NCBI GenBank assembly: GCA_050258095.1
Contig: JBLMYD010000038.1
Coordinates: 5,362 to 69,361, forward strand
Length of the DNA stretch: 64,000 bases
Origin: VRUE01 sp050258095
Lineage (GTDB): Bacteria; Actinomycetota; Thermoleophilia; Solirubrobacterales; 70-9
Direction: 5' to 3'
Under the pieces are notes generated by a model, which saw only the letters and a program-made list of their open reading frames with translations, did no database searches and had not been told where the DNA came from. A program made the position numbers and the translations under genes. Below are positions 49,769-58,359 of this stretch, piece by piece. Numbering within the stretch: the stretch's first letter is position 1; each line of letters starts with the position of its first letter.

Positions 49769-51745
49769 GTGCTGCTCGGAGTCGACGTAGGCGGGACCTT
49801 CACCGACGCCGTCCTCTTCGACGGCGAGCGCGTCCACACCGCGAAGCGACCGACGACGCCGGAGGACCAGTCGGTCGCCGTTCTCGCCGCGGTGGAGGCG
49901 GTCCTGGCGCAGACGGGGGCCACAGGCGGGGACATCGAGTCCTTCGCCCACGGGATGACGGTGGGCACCAACGCCCTGCTCGAGGAGCGCGGCGCCCGCA
50001 CGGCGCTGGTCGCGACCGCGGGCTTCGCCGACGTGCTCGAGATCGGGCGCCAGAACCGCCCCCAGCTCTACCGCCTCTGCGCCCCGAAGCCGACCCCGCT
50101 GGTGCCACCGGAGCTTCGCTTCGAGGCGGCCGAGCGCGTCGGCCCCGACGGCGTCATCGAGCCGCTCGCCGGCGGCGAGCGCGAGCGACTGGCCGCGCGG
50201 CTGCGCGAGTGCGACGCCGAATCGGTCGCGATCTGCCTGCTCTTCTCCTACGTCGACCCGAGCCACGAGCGGCTGATCGCCGAGCACTTGCGACGCGAGC
50301 TCCCCGGCTTGCACGTCTCCGCATCGCACGAGGTCCTGCCCCGCTTCCGGGAGTACGAGCGCTGCTCGACCACCGCGATCGACGCCTACCTCTCGCCCCT
50401 GCTCGGCAGCTACCTCTCGCGGCTCGCGGGCTCGGCCACGGCGGCAGGGCTCCCCGAGCCGATGGTGATGAGATCCTCGGGGGGACTGGCGAGCGCCGCG
50501 GAGACGGCCCGGGCCGGCGCCTGGAGCGTGCTCTCGGGTCCGGCCGGCGGCGCGGTCGGCGCCAGCCTGCTGTCACGCGTCTCCGGCGACGGCAATGCGC
50601 TCGGCTTCGACATGGGCGGCACCTCCTGCGACGTCTGCGTGATCCAGGACGGAGAGGTGCAGCGCACCGACTCGCGCGAGATCGCCGGCCGGGTCATCCA
50701 GCTGCCGATGGTCGACGTCCACACGGTCGGCGCCGGCGGCGGCTCGATCGGCTGGCGCGACCCGGGCGGCGCCCTGCGGGTCGGTCCGCGCTCGGCGGGC
50801 GCCGATCCGGGCCCGGCCTGCTACGCCCGCGGCGGGCGCGAGCCCACCGTCACCGACGCCAACCTCCTGCTCGGCCGCCTCGCCGGCGATTCCGAGCTGG
50901 CCGGGGGCGTGGCGCTCGACGTCGACGCGGCCCACAGGGCCGTCGGCGAGCTGGCCTCCGCCCTCGGGCTCGACGTCCTGGCGACCGCCGAAGGCATCGT
51001 GCGGGTCGCCAATCAGGAGATGGTGCGGGCGCTGCGCGTAGTCACGGTCGAGCGCGGCATCGACCCGCGACGCTTCGCCCTGCTCCCCTTCGGCGGCGCC
51101 GGCCCGATGCACGCCGCCGCGGTCGCCGCCGAGCTCGGGATCGAGCGCATCCTCTGCCCGCGAGCGGGCGGCGTCCTCTCGGCGCTCGGGCTCTGCGCCT
51201 CGGACCGGCGCCGCGACACGACCCGCACCGTGATGCTCGGCGGGGCCGAGCTGACCGCGGGGCGAATCGCCGCGGAGGTTGACGACCTGCGGAGCAGCAT
51301 CGACGGCGACGTCGCGGGCGCCGTGCCGGAGGTCGTCTACGAGATGCGCTACGCGGGCCAGGCCTTCGAGCTGCCGGTGCCGGGCGACCTGCGACCCGAT
51401 CCGGCCGACCTCGAAGAGCGCTTCGCCGCCGCCCACGAGCAGCGCTACGGCCACCGCGACCCCGAGGGCGAGGTCGTCCTCGTCCACATCCGCATGGCGC
51501 TGGTGGTGCCGGGGGCCGATCCCAGGCCGGTCGCCGCCGAGCGCGGCGCCCTGCGGGAGAGCAGCCGCCCGGTCCGCTTCGACGGGACCTGGCTGGAGAC
51601 GCCGGTGCTGCGCGGCGAGCCGCCTGCCGGCACGGAGGCCGCCGGCCCCGTCGTCTTCGAGCTGCCCGAGGCGACCTTCGTCCTGCCCCCCGGCTGGCGT
51701 GCCGAGGTCGACGCGGCCGGCACGATCGGGACGTGCCGCGCGTGA
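49769..51745 (+). CDS. hyuA: Hydantoinase/oxoprolinase-family protein, A subunit
   Basis: 658 residues from a GTG at 49769. The N-terminal Hydant_A_N actin-like domain starts GVDVGGTFTDAVLFDG and has GMTVGTNALLEERGARTALV; the central domain has RSSGGLASAAETARAGAWSVLSGPAGGAVGA, FDMGGTSCDVCVI and VDVHTVGAGGGSIGW; and the C-terminal domain has GGAGPMHA. Such proteins hydrolyse hydantoins or 5-oxoproline with ATP, or act as acetone carboxylase subunits. The substrate is not determined. It is followed by the B subunit. Confidence 0.92.
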   Translation: MLLGVDVGGTFTDAVLFDGERVHTAKRPTTPEDQSVAVLAAVEAVLAQTGATGGDIESFAHGMTVGTNALLEERGARTALVATAGFADVLEIGRQNRPQLYRLCAPKPTPLVPPELRFEAAERVGPDGVIEPLAGGERERLAARLRECDAESVAICLLFSYVDPSHERLIAEHLRRELPGLHVSASHEVLPRFREYERCSTTAIDAYLSPLLGSYLSRLAGSATAAGLPEPMVMRSSGGLASAAETARAGAWSVLSGPAGGAVGASLLSRVSGDGNALGFDMGGTSCDVCVIQDGEVQRTDSREIAGRVIQLPMVDVHTVGAGGGSIGWRDPGGALRVGPRSAGADPGPACYARGGREPTVTDANLLLGRLAGDSELAGGVALDVDAAHRAVGELASALGLDVLATAEGIVRVANQEMVRALRVVTVERGIDPRRFALLPFGGAGPMHAAAVAAELGIERILCPRAGGVLSALGLCASDRRRDTTRTVMLGGAELTAGRIAAEVDDLRSSIDGDVAGAVPEVVYEMRYAGQAFELPVPGDLRPDPADLEERFAAAHEQRYGHRDPEGEVVLVHIRMALVVPGADPRPVAAERGALRESSRPVRFDGTWLETPVLRGEPPAGTEAAGPVVFELPEATFVLPPGWRAEVDAAGTIGTCRA

Positions 51746-51780
51746 GGGGTCAAAAAAGGCACCCGGGGGTCGGCACGTCC
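51729..51780. repeat. 52-bp inverted repeat family W, copy 2
   Basis: Arms GGACGTGCC (51729-51737) and GGCACGTCC (51772-51780), the same arms and exact length as copy 1, with AAAAAGGCAC conserved in the middle. The left arm encodes the last codons of hyuA and the hairpin spans its stop, lying between hyuA and hyuB. Confidence 0.7.
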
Positions 51781-51800
51781 GGGAAGTGGAGGTGCTGCGG

Positions 51801-53303
51801 ATGGACCCGGTGACGCTGCAGGTGACGATCGGCGCCCTGCACGCCGCCTGCGAAGAGATGGGCGCGGCGCTGATCCGCTCCGCCTACTCGGCCAACATCA
51901 AGGAGCGCCACGACTGCTCGACGGCGCTCTTCGACCCGGCCGGCGAGCTGGTCATGCAGGCCGAGCACATCCCGGTGCACCTCGGCTCGATGCCCGACGC
52001 CGTCGCCGCCGTGCTCGACTTCGCGCAGGAGCCGGGACGCTCCTGGATCCTCAACGACCCCTTCCGCGGCGGCACCCACCTGCCGGACATCACGCTGATC
52101 TCCCCCGTCTTCGCCGCCGGCGCGCTGCTCGGCTTCGCCGCCTGCCGGGCGCATCACGCCGACGTCGGCGGGCCGACGCCCGGCAGCATGCCGGCGGGAT
52201 CGACCAACATCGACGAGGAGGGCGTGACGATCCCGCCGCAGGCGGCCGACCCGGAGGCGCTGCGCGAGATCGCCTCACGCATGCGCTTCCCCCACCAGCG
52301 CCTCGCCGACCTGCGCGCGCAGGCGGCGGCGAACCGGATCGGGGGACTGCGGCTCGCCGAGCTCTGCGAGCGCTACGGCGCGGAGGGCCTGCGCGCCGGC
52401 ATGGCCGAGATCCTCGCCTACGCCGAGCGCCGCACCCGGGCCGCGCTCGCGGCGCTTCCCGACGGCAGCTACCGGGCCGAGGACGTGCTCGAAGACGACG
52501 CCAACGGCGGCCCGAGCGACGTGACGCTGCGGGTCGAGGCCACCGTGCGCGGCGACGGCCTGACGCTCGACTTCTCGGGGACCGACGCGGAGGTCGCGGG
52601 CAACCTCAACTGCCCGCTCTCGGTCACCAAGTCGGCCGCGTTCTTCGCCGTGCGCGTGCTGACCGACCCCGACGCGCCGCCCTCGGCCGGCGCCTACCGA
52701 CCGATCGAGGTGATCGCGCCGCCCGGCTGCCTGCTCAACGCCCAGCCGCCGGCGGCGGTCGCGGCGGGCAACGTCGAGACCTCCAGCCGCGTCGCCGACC
52801 TCGTCGTCTCGGCCCTCGCCGGCGCCAGGCCGGTGCCCGCCCAGGGACAGGGGACGATGAACAACCTGACCCTCGCCGGCGAGGGCTTCACCTACTACGA
52901 GACGCTCGCGGGTGGCCAGGGCGCCTGCCCCGACGCCGACGGGCCGAGCGCCATCCACGTGGCGATGTCGAACACGCTGAACACGCCGGTGGAGGCCCTG
53001 GAGAGCGAATTCCCGCTGCGCGTGCGCGAGCTCTCCCTGCGCCGCGACAGCGGCGGCAGCGGCAGGCACGCCGGAGGCGACGGCCTCGTGCGCGAGATCG
53101 AGGCCCTGGCGCCGATGAGCTTCAGCCTGATCGCCGAGCGCCGCCGCCACGCGCCGAGTGGCCGCGACGGCGGCGCGAACGGCCTCCCCGGCCGCAACCT
53201 TTGCAACGGTGCCGAGCTGCCCAGCAAGGCCCAGAGCGACCTGGCCCCCGGCGACAAGCTCCGCATCGAAACGCCGGGCGGCGGCGGCCACGGCAGTCAG
53301 TGA
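51801..53303 (+). CDS. hyuB: Hydantoinase/oxoprolinase-family protein, B subunit
   Basis: 500 residues from the ATG at 51801 (MDPVTLQVTIGALHAACEEMG, the normal family start; an in-frame GTG at 51786 is less likely). Conserved regions: SANIKERHDCSTALFD, GELVMQAEHIPVHLGSMP, LNDPFRGGTHLPDITLI, HHADVGGPTPGSMP and the C-terminal TPGGGGHG. It works with the A subunit in ATP-dependent ring opening or carboxylation. Genes for the A and B subunits are separated by 55 bases holding the W repeat. Confidence 0.93.
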   Translation: MDPVTLQVTIGALHAACEEMGAALIRSAYSANIKERHDCSTALFDPAGELVMQAEHIPVHLGSMPDAVAAVLDFAQEPGRSWILNDPFRGGTHLPDITLISPVFAAGALLGFAACRAHHADVGGPTPGSMPAGSTNIDEEGVTIPPQAADPEALREIASRMRFPHQRLADLRAQAAANRIGGLRLAELCERYGAEGLRAGMAEILAYAERRTRAALAALPDGSYRAEDVLEDDANGGPSDVTLRVEATVRGDGLTLDFSGTDAEVAGNLNCPLSVTKSAAFFAVRVLTDPDAPPSAGAYRPIEVIAPPGCLLNAQPPAAVAAGNVETSSRVADLVVSALAGARPVPAQGQGTMNNLTLAGEGFTYYETLAGGQGACPDADGPSAIHVAMSNTLNTPVEALESEFPLRVRELSLRRDSGGSGRHAGGDGLVREIEALAPMSFSLIAERRRHAPSGRDGGANGLPGRNLCNGAELPSKAQSDLAPGDKLRIETPGGGGHGSQ

Positions 53304-53318
53304 CTTTCGTCACATATT

Positions 53319-53346
53319 TTGCGTTCTGGGCGCTCTCGCGTAGAAT
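53319..53346 (+). promoter_or_regulatory. Promoter of the DUF1802 gene
   Basis: TTGCGT (53319-53324) and TAGAAT (53341-53346) spaced by 16 bases form a reasonable vegetative promoter. The transcript would have a leader of about 88 bases before the ATG at 53441. The leader is AT-richer than its surroundings; no known riboswitch was recognised in it. Confidence 0.5.
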
Positions 53347-53440
53347 GCTCAGCTGGGCGGCGGTTGACCCGCCTAGACAGGGTTCGAGGCGTCCTCTGCC
53401 AGTCTCAGATTTATCCGACCTTTCAAGGGTACGATTACAA

Positions 53441-54070
53441 ATGCCAATCGCTTTCAAGGAATGGGCCGTGACGGTCCGCGCGCTCGCCGAGGGCGAGCAG
53501 CTACTGACCCTCCGCAAGGGGGGCATCCGCGAGGAGAACAAGCACTTCGAGCTCGACCACGAGCGCTTCTTCCTCTACCCGACCTTCGACCACCAGCACA
53601 ACAACCTGGTGCGCGAGTCCCACCACCCCGAGCTGGGGCGGGCGCTCGAGGAGGGCGTCTGGGGCGAAGAAGAACCGCCCGCCAAGGCGCTGATCCAGGA
53701 CGGCGGCATCCCGCAGCCCGAGAGGGTGCGGCTGCGCGCCTGGGCCGAGGTCACCGACCACATCACGGTCACCGACCCGCGGGTCGTCGACGGCCTCTCC
53801 CCCTACTACGTCTGGACGCCGGACTACGCGGAAAAGCGCCTCAACTGGAAGCGGCGCCACCCCCTCCACATCCTGCTGCTGCGGGTGCACCGCATCCCGC
53901 GCCCGGTGACGGTCAAAGTCCGCGAGGAGTACCACGGCTGCCGCTCCTGGGTCGAGGTCGACCGGGAACTGCCCTTCGAGGGCACGCCCGTGATGGCCGA
54001 CGAGGAGTTCGAGCGCGCCCGCGCTGAGATCCTCGGAGTTTGCGGGGCGGCCGAGCCGGTCCTGGTCTAG
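53441..54070 (+). CDS. DUF1802 family protein
   Basis: 209 residues from the ATG at 53441. FKEWAVTVRALAEGEQLLTLRKGGIREE followed by FELDHERFFLYPTFDHQ is the signature of the DUF1802 family; the frame upstream is a shadow of hyuB. The family has no established function. The later part has ITVTDPRVVDGLSPYYVWTPDYAEKRLNWKRRHPLHILLLRVHRI. It has its own promoter. Confidence 0.82.
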   Translation: MPIAFKEWAVTVRALAEGEQLLTLRKGGIREENKHFELDHERFFLYPTFDHQHNNLVRESHHPELGRALEEGVWGEEEPPAKALIQDGGIPQPERVRLRAWAEVTDHITVTDPRVVDGLSPYYVWTPDYAEKRLNWKRRHPLHILLLRVHRIPRPVTVKVREEYHGCRSWVEVDRELPFEGTPVMADEEFERARAEILGVCGAAEPVLV

Positions 54071-54090
54071 GCAGCGCTACCCTCGGCCCG

Positions 54091-54846
54091 GTGCCCTGGG
54101 TCGAAACGGAATCGCTGAGCTTCTCGGCGCGCCACGACAGCGGCGACACGGCCTTCGCCGAGCGGACGCTCGACCGCATGGAGGAACTGCGGCTGCGACT
54201 GGAGGATCGCTTCGACTCCGTGCCGGGAGACATCACGATCGTCGTCCACACCAGCCCCGCCTGGCTGGCGCTCGCCCACCCCTTCCTGCCGCTGGCGCGC
54301 TGGTCGGCAGCGCCGGCCGGCAGGCGCTACCTCGCCGGCTGGCCGATGGCGACCGAGCTGCACGTGCTCAACGACTCGCACAGCGAGAGACGGGCGGCGG
54401 GCGAGGACTCGCACGAGGCGCTGCGCGGGACGGCCGAGCGCCTCTACGCCCAGCTCGTGATCGCCGCCAACAACCCCCGGTTCCCGCCCTCCTGGACGCC
54501 GCGCCGCTTCGCCCGCTACCTGGCCTGGGCCTGGCTGATCGAAGGCGGCGCCCAGTACTTCTCCCGCCAGGTCGGCCTCTACCGCGCGGCCGTGATCCGG
54601 CGCCTGCGCGAGAGCGCCCGCCCCTCCTTCCCGCCCTCGCGCCGCGACGCGGTCATCCTCGGCGGCACGATCTTCGACCTGCTCGAGGCCGAACGCGGCC
54701 CCGACGCCTGCGAGCGCCTCGCCCTGCACATGCTCCCCGACGGCGCCGGCAGGACGCTCGAAGACGCATTCGAAGCCCCCATCGGCGAGATCGAGGATGC
54801 CTGGCGGGGGTATCTGCGCGATATCGCGCGCCCCAATCCGGGCTAA
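54091..54846 (+). CDS. Unknown protein resembling a degenerate MA-clan peptidase
   Basis: 251 residues from the GTG at 54091, 20 bases after the previous stop. The order of elements (VHTSPAWLALAHPFLP, then a helix RLYAQLVIAANN, then WAWLIEGGAQYFSRQ) resembles peptidase-MA-like domains, in which the middle helix normally carries HExxH and the later one a Glu. Here the HExxH is absent, so it is probably not an active protease of that type. No signal peptide. Function unknown. Confidence 0.55.
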   Translation: MPWVETESLSFSARHDSGDTAFAERTLDRMEELRLRLEDRFDSVPGDITIVVHTSPAWLALAHPFLPLARWSAAPAGRRYLAGWPMATELHVLNDSHSERRAAGEDSHEALRGTAERLYAQLVIAANNPRFPPSWTPRRFARYLAWAWLIEGGAQYFSRQVGLYRAAVIRRLRESARPSFPPSRRDAVILGGTIFDLLEAERGPDACERLALHMLPDGAGRTLEDAFEAPIGEIEDAWRGYLRDIARPNPG

Positions 54847-55076
54847 CCGGGCTCCTGGCGCGTCGCCAGCACCTCGCGTGCTTCCTCGGCCGCCTCCTCG
54901 GCGACGAGCACTTGCCGAGGTCCGGCGGCCAGGAACTCGGGGTTGTCGACGGTGCGCTGGATCATGCTCGGGATGCCGTGCGCGGTCAGCAGGCCCTGGA
55001 TCATCTCGGCCTCCATCAGGTGCTGCGCGTAGGCGACCCTGACCAGCCGCCCGCTACTCGACGACGAGCTCGGCAT
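54843..55076 (-). CDS. DUF2007-type putative signal-transducing protein
   Basis: 77 residues. LVRVAYAQHLMEAEMIQGLLTAHGIPSMIQ followed by RQVLVAEEAAEEAREVL is typical of small DUF2007 proteins, which resemble PII-like folds and have no known partner. It overlaps the mec gene by 23 bases and ends 4 bases into the convergent gene. It is the last gene of the moeZ-cysO-cysM-mec run. Confidence 0.8.
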   Translation of the reverse strand: MPSSSSSSGRLVRVAYAQHLMEAEMIQGLLTAHGIPSMIQRTVDNPEFLAAGPRQVLVAEEAAEEAREVLATRQEPG

Positions 55077-55452
55077 CGGCGATCGCCAGGTCCTTCAGCC
55101 AGTAGGCCTTCACGTCCGGCGCCTCGGGGTCTTCGAGCGAGACGATCACGTAGATCGCGTCGGGCCAGTTGACCGCCTGGTTGACGTCGGTCTGCGACGG
55201 GTAGGCGGCGCTCTTCGTGTGCGAGTGGTAGATCGCCAGCAGCTCGTCGCCCCCGTCTTCGATCTGCTTCAGCGCGTCGTACTGGCCCTGCGAGTCCATC
55301 TCGAAGCGCAGCGGGCTGGCGGCCGCGTTCTCGACCCTGACGACCGACGCAGCGGTCCCGTCGCTGCCGCCGACCATGCCGCAGCACTCGTTGGGCAGGT
55401 CCTCGCGCGCGTGCGCGACCATCTCGTCGATCAGGCTCTGGGATATCCGCAT
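55054..55452 (-). CDS. mec: JAMM/MPN metalloprotease of the CysO pathway (Mec-like)
   Basis: 132 residues. The JAMM zinc site is complete: Glu22 (NECCG), His76-x-His78-x7-Ser86-x2-Asp89 (HSHTKSAAYPSQTD). In Mycobacterium the equivalent Mec+ releases cysteine from the CysO-cysteine adduct. The presence of cysO and cysM in the same run supports that role here. The start overlaps the delta-60 protein stop by 1 base (TGATG). Confidence 0.88.
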   Translation of the reverse strand: MRISQSLIDEMVAHAREDLPNECCGMVGGSDGTAASVVRVENAAASPLRFEMDSQGQYDALKQIEDGGDELLAIYHSHTKSAAYPSQTDVNQAVNWPDAIYVIVSLEDPEAPDVKAYWLKDLAIADAELVVE

Positions 55453-56975
55453 CACTGCTTCACCTCGTCGCGCCCGGCGCCGCCGAAGAGCTTGTCCACG
55501 CCCTTGCCGCCGCAGATCAGGTCCGGGCCGCCGAGGCCGCGCACTTCGTCCCTGCCGCCGAGCGCCGCGATCACGTCGCGATGCGGCGTGCCGATCAATT
55601 TGTCCGCCTTGCGGGTCCCGACGATCGTCGCCCTGCGTCCGAGGCAGCGGATGTGAGACGTCCCGCCCCGCACCCCGATCAAGGCGAACCCCTGACTTTC
55701 GCCGCAGCAGCCGACTTCGGCGAGAACGACGATCCGGCCGCCGGACTGAACGGCGATCGAGTAGTCGGTGATGCCCCCGTTGCCGTAAGGCACCTGCACG
55801 CTCTGGCCGCCGTTGAAGGTGCGGTCCCTGCTCCCGTTCGAGCCCAGGCGAAACACGTTGACCCTGCCGCTCCAGCCGGTGCCGACAAGCCGTCCCTTCG
55901 CGTCGACGGCGATCGCCGACACGCCGGACGAGCCGACCCGGGGGTAGAGACGGAGCCGGCCTTTCCTGCCGAAGTGGGGCGCAAGGGCGCCGCTCGGCGT
56001 GATCTTCGCCACGTTGTCGACCGTCGACACGCGTTCGGTGGATTCTTCGAAGGCGACGATGACCCTGCCGTTGCGCGTCTGCGTCGCCGCCACGACCGAG
56101 CCTTCCGCGCCGGGCGTCGGGAAGAACAGCCGGCCGCTTCCCGCCAGGCGAGTATCCGGCTGTCCGTCGGCCAGAAAGCGGGCCAGGCTGAAGCCTTCGC
56201 CGAACAGGCGCGTGCCGCCGAGGCAGCAGAGCGGGCTGGGAACGGAGATGCTTCCGCTGGGACCGATCAGGATGTCCGCCGGCCGAGTTTGGTTCGGCTC
56301 GACGATGCGGCTTTCGCCGCCGGTGCCGAAGCCGGGGTCGCGCCGGCCATCGGCGAGGAAGCGGGCGACGCGAAGTTCCTCGCCCCCTTCGACGCGGCCG
56401 CCGGCGACCGAGACGACGACCCCCCCGTCGGGCTGAACGGCGACGGCCGGCCGTGGGGTGAGCGCCGCTTCCAGCGGATCGGGCACGAGACCGCCTGATC
56501 CAAACGTCGGGTCGAGGCGCCCGCTCGCGTCGAGGCGCGCAACCACGAGGTGCTGCGACGGCCCGTCGATCGCGGCGATCGCCGGCTTGCCGTCCGGGCC
56601 GACCGCGAGGTCGAAGGAGTGGGAGAAGGCGTTCTGCGTGACGACCACCTGCGGGCCCGCCCCGGCTCCATAGGTCCGGTCGCGCCGTCCGTTGGCGCTG
56701 TAGCGGGCGACCGTGAGCTCCACGGTGCAGCCGAAGGGCGGTTCGCAGGGCTGGTAGGTGGAGCTGAGGACGAAGATTTCGTCGTGCGGCCCGAGCGCCA
56801 TCTGGGCCCAGGAATCCCCCCGGAACGTCGTCCCTGCCGGCGCTTCGACGTCGACGATGCCGTCGCCGCCGAACGAGCGGTCGAGGTCGGCGGGCGCCCC
56901 CAAGGCCGGCGCGGTCGCGAGCGTCAGCGCAACCGCCGCCGCGGTGCACAGGCAAGCGAGGCGACCTACCACCAA
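55452..56975 (-). CDS. Secreted delta-60 repeat protein with C-terminal RTX-like calcium repeats
   Basis: 507 residues. A signal peptide (LACLCTAAAVALTLATAPALGA) is followed by about seven delta-60 repeats of the LDPTFGSGG or RDPGFGTGG type with intervening strands, and then by hemolysin-type Ca2+-binding repeats (LGGRDEVRGLGGPDLICGG, KLFGGAGRDEV). It is probably an extracellular beta-sheet protein. Oddly, it sits inside the cysteine operon between cysM (10-base overlap) and mec (1-base overlap). Its role there is unknown. Confidence 0.85.
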   Translation of the reverse strand: MVVGRLACLCTAAAVALTLATAPALGAPADLDRSFGGDGIVDVEAPAGTTFRGDSWAQMALGPHDEIFVLSSTYQPCEPPFGCTVELTVARYSANGRRDRTYGAGAGPQVVVTQNAFSHSFDLAVGPDGKPAIAAIDGPSQHLVVARLDASGRLDPTFGSGGLVPDPLEAALTPRPAVAVQPDGGVVVSVAGGRVEGGEELRVARFLADGRRDPGFGTGGESRIVEPNQTRPADILIGPSGSISVPSPLCCLGGTRLFGEGFSLARFLADGQPDTRLAGSGRLFFPTPGAEGSVVAATQTRNGRVIVAFEESTERVSTVDNVAKITPSGALAPHFGRKGRLRLYPRVGSSGVSAIAVDAKGRLVGTGWSGRVNVFRLGSNGSRDRTFNGGQSVQVPYGNGGITDYSIAVQSGGRIVVLAEVGCCGESQGFALIGVRGGTSHIRCLGRRATIVGTRKADKLIGTPHRDVIAALGGRDEVRGLGGPDLICGGKGVDKLFGGAGRDEVKQ

Positions 56976-57925
56976 ACCGTCGAGTCCAGGTTCTCGATGT
57001 CCTCGATCGGCTTCGTGTAGACGCCGGAGGAGAGGTACTTCCAGCCGTCGTCGGGGATGAGGAAGACGACGTTGCCGCTGTCCAGCTCGCCGGCGATGCG
57101 GGCGGCGATGCGGCAGATCGCGCCGGAGGAGACGCCGGCGAAGATGCCCTCCTCATCGAGCAGCTTGCGGGTCCAGACGACCGCGTCGCGGTTGGAGACC
57201 ATGATCTTGCGGTCGAGCAGGGTGATGTCGATGATCGGCGGGATGAAGCCGTCGTCGAGCGAGCGCAGGCCGTGCACCTCCTCGCCCTGCATCGGCTCGG
57301 CGGCGACGAGCAGCGTGTCGGGGTTCTCCTCCTTCAGCCGTCGGCCGTTGCCCATCAGCGTGCCGCCGGTGCCGAGGCCGGCGACGAAGGCGGTCACCTC
57401 GTCCAGCTCTTCGAGGATCTCGACCGCGGTCCCGTTGTAGTGGGCGAGCGGGTTGGCCTCGTTTCCATACTGGTAGGGCATGTAGTAGCCGGGGTCCTTG
57501 GCCATCTCCAGCGCCACCTCGACGGCGCCGTTGGAGCCCTTGGCCCCCTCCGAGTAGACGATCTCCGCCCCGTACATCTCGAGCAGCTGGGTGCGCTCTT
57601 TGGTCACGTTGTCGGGCATCACGACCTTCAGCGGGTAGCCCTTGCGGCGGCAGATCATCGCCAGCGAGATGCCGGTGTTGCCCGAGGTCGGCTCGAGGAT
57701 CGTCTGGCCGGGCTCGATCAGGCCCTCGGCCTCGGCCGACTCGATCATCGACTTGGCGACGCGGTCCTTTACCGAGCCGGTCGGGTTGCGGCCCTCGAGC
57801 TTGGCGTAGATGCGGACGTCGGGGTTGGGCGTGATGCGCGGCAGCTCGACCAGCGGCGTGTTGCCGATCGACTCGACGACGTTGCCGAAACGGCCCCCGC
57901 AAGGTCTATTTAGAAGTTCCGACAT
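56966..57925 (-). CDS. cysM: O-phosphoserine-type cysteine synthase (CysO-dependent)
   Basis: 319 residues from the ATG at 57925 (a GTG at 57931 is possible). The PLP lysine is Lys53 in GSVKDR, with EPTSGNTGISLA and GLGTGGTLMG binding the cofactor. Arg221 in EEVHGLRSLDDGF aligns with the Arg that mycobacterial CysM uses to select O-phosphoserine, and WKYLSSGVYT near the C-terminus is CysM-like. It accepts sulfur from thiocarboxylated CysO. The promoter contains a 20-bp motif shared with moeZ. Confidence 0.92.
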   Translation of the reverse strand: MSELLNRPCGGRFGNVVESIGNTPLVELPRITPNPDVRIYAKLEGRNPTGSVKDRVAKSMIESAEAEGLIEPGQTILEPTSGNTGISLAMICRRKGYPLKVVMPDNVTKERTQLLEMYGAEIVYSEGAKGSNGAVEVALEMAKDPGYYMPYQYGNEANPLAHYNGTAVEILEELDEVTAFVAGLGTGGTLMGNGRRLKEENPDTLLVAAEPMQGEEVHGLRSLDDGFIPPIIDITLLDRKIMVSNRDAVVWTRKLLDEEGIFAGVSSGAICRIAARIAGELDSGNVVFLIPDDGWKYLSSGVYTKPIEDIENLDSTVWW

Positions 57926-57940
57926 AGCCACGCTCTCCCG

Positions 57941-57960
57941 TTACTTCAAAAAGTGTAGCG
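57941..57960 (-). promoter_or_regulatory. Shared promoter/operator motif, cysM copy
   Basis: On the plus strand TTACTTCAAAAAGTGTAGCG; 19 of 20 bases match the moeZ copy. It contains the arms TACTT and AAGTG (one mismatch to an inverted repeat), overlapping a -10-like TACACT on the minus strand. It ends 15 bases before the cysM ATG. Confidence 0.7.
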
Positions 57961-57984
57961 CTGGACTGCGAGACGGCGAAAATC

Positions 57985-58051
57985 AAGCCTGTCAAGGACG
58001 CAGGGAACGTGGCGTGCTCTGCACGCGAGCGACCGAGGACGCAGGCAGGCG
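57985..58051. repeat. Hairpin repeat family V, copy B
   Basis: AAGGACGCAGGGA (57994-58006) and ACCGAGGACGCAG (58032-58044) flank a hairpin GCGTGC-tct-GCACGC, closed by GCCTGTC (57987-57993) and GGCAGGC (58044-58050). It lies between the cysO stop and the cysM promoter on the minus strand and may terminate the moeZ-cysO transcript. Confidence 0.68.
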
Positions 58052-58067
58052 CCGATCTGCAGCCGTC

Positions 58068-58340
58068 TCAACCGCCGGCCATGGCGGGCAGGATGACGAC
58101 CGTGTCGCCGTCGGCGACGCCGGTGGCGAGGCCGTCGAGGACCCGCACGTCCTCGTCGTTGAGGTAGACGTTGACGTAGCGGTTGAGGTCGCCGTCCTCG
58201 CCGAAGAGCTGGGCCTCCGTCTCCGGGTACTCGGCCGTGAGCGCGCGCAGCACCTCGCCGACGTCGGAGCCGGCGGCCTCGACCTCGGGCCGGCCGCCCG
58301 TGTGCGGGCGCAGGACCGGGGGTATGCGAACGGTCGCCAT
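58068..58340 (-). CDS. cysO: Sulfur-carrier protein CysO (ubiquitin-like, ThiS/MoaD fold)
   Basis: 90 residues, ending in the obligatory Gly-Gly (LPAMAGG). TVRIPPVLRPHTGGRPEVE at the N-terminus and YVNVYLNDEDVRVLDGLATGVADGDTVVILPA closely follow mycobacterial CysO. It is adenylated and thiocarboxylated at the C-terminus by MoeZ and donates sulfur to CysM. It starts 19 bases after the moeZ stop, so both are on one transcript. Confidence 0.95.
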   Translation of the reverse strand: MATVRIPPVLRPHTGGRPEVEAAGSDVGEVLRALTAEYPETEAQLFGEDGDLNRYVNVYLNDEDVRVLDGLATGVADGDTVVILPAMAGG

Positions 58341-58359
58341 GAGCTGGGAAACCTACCGC

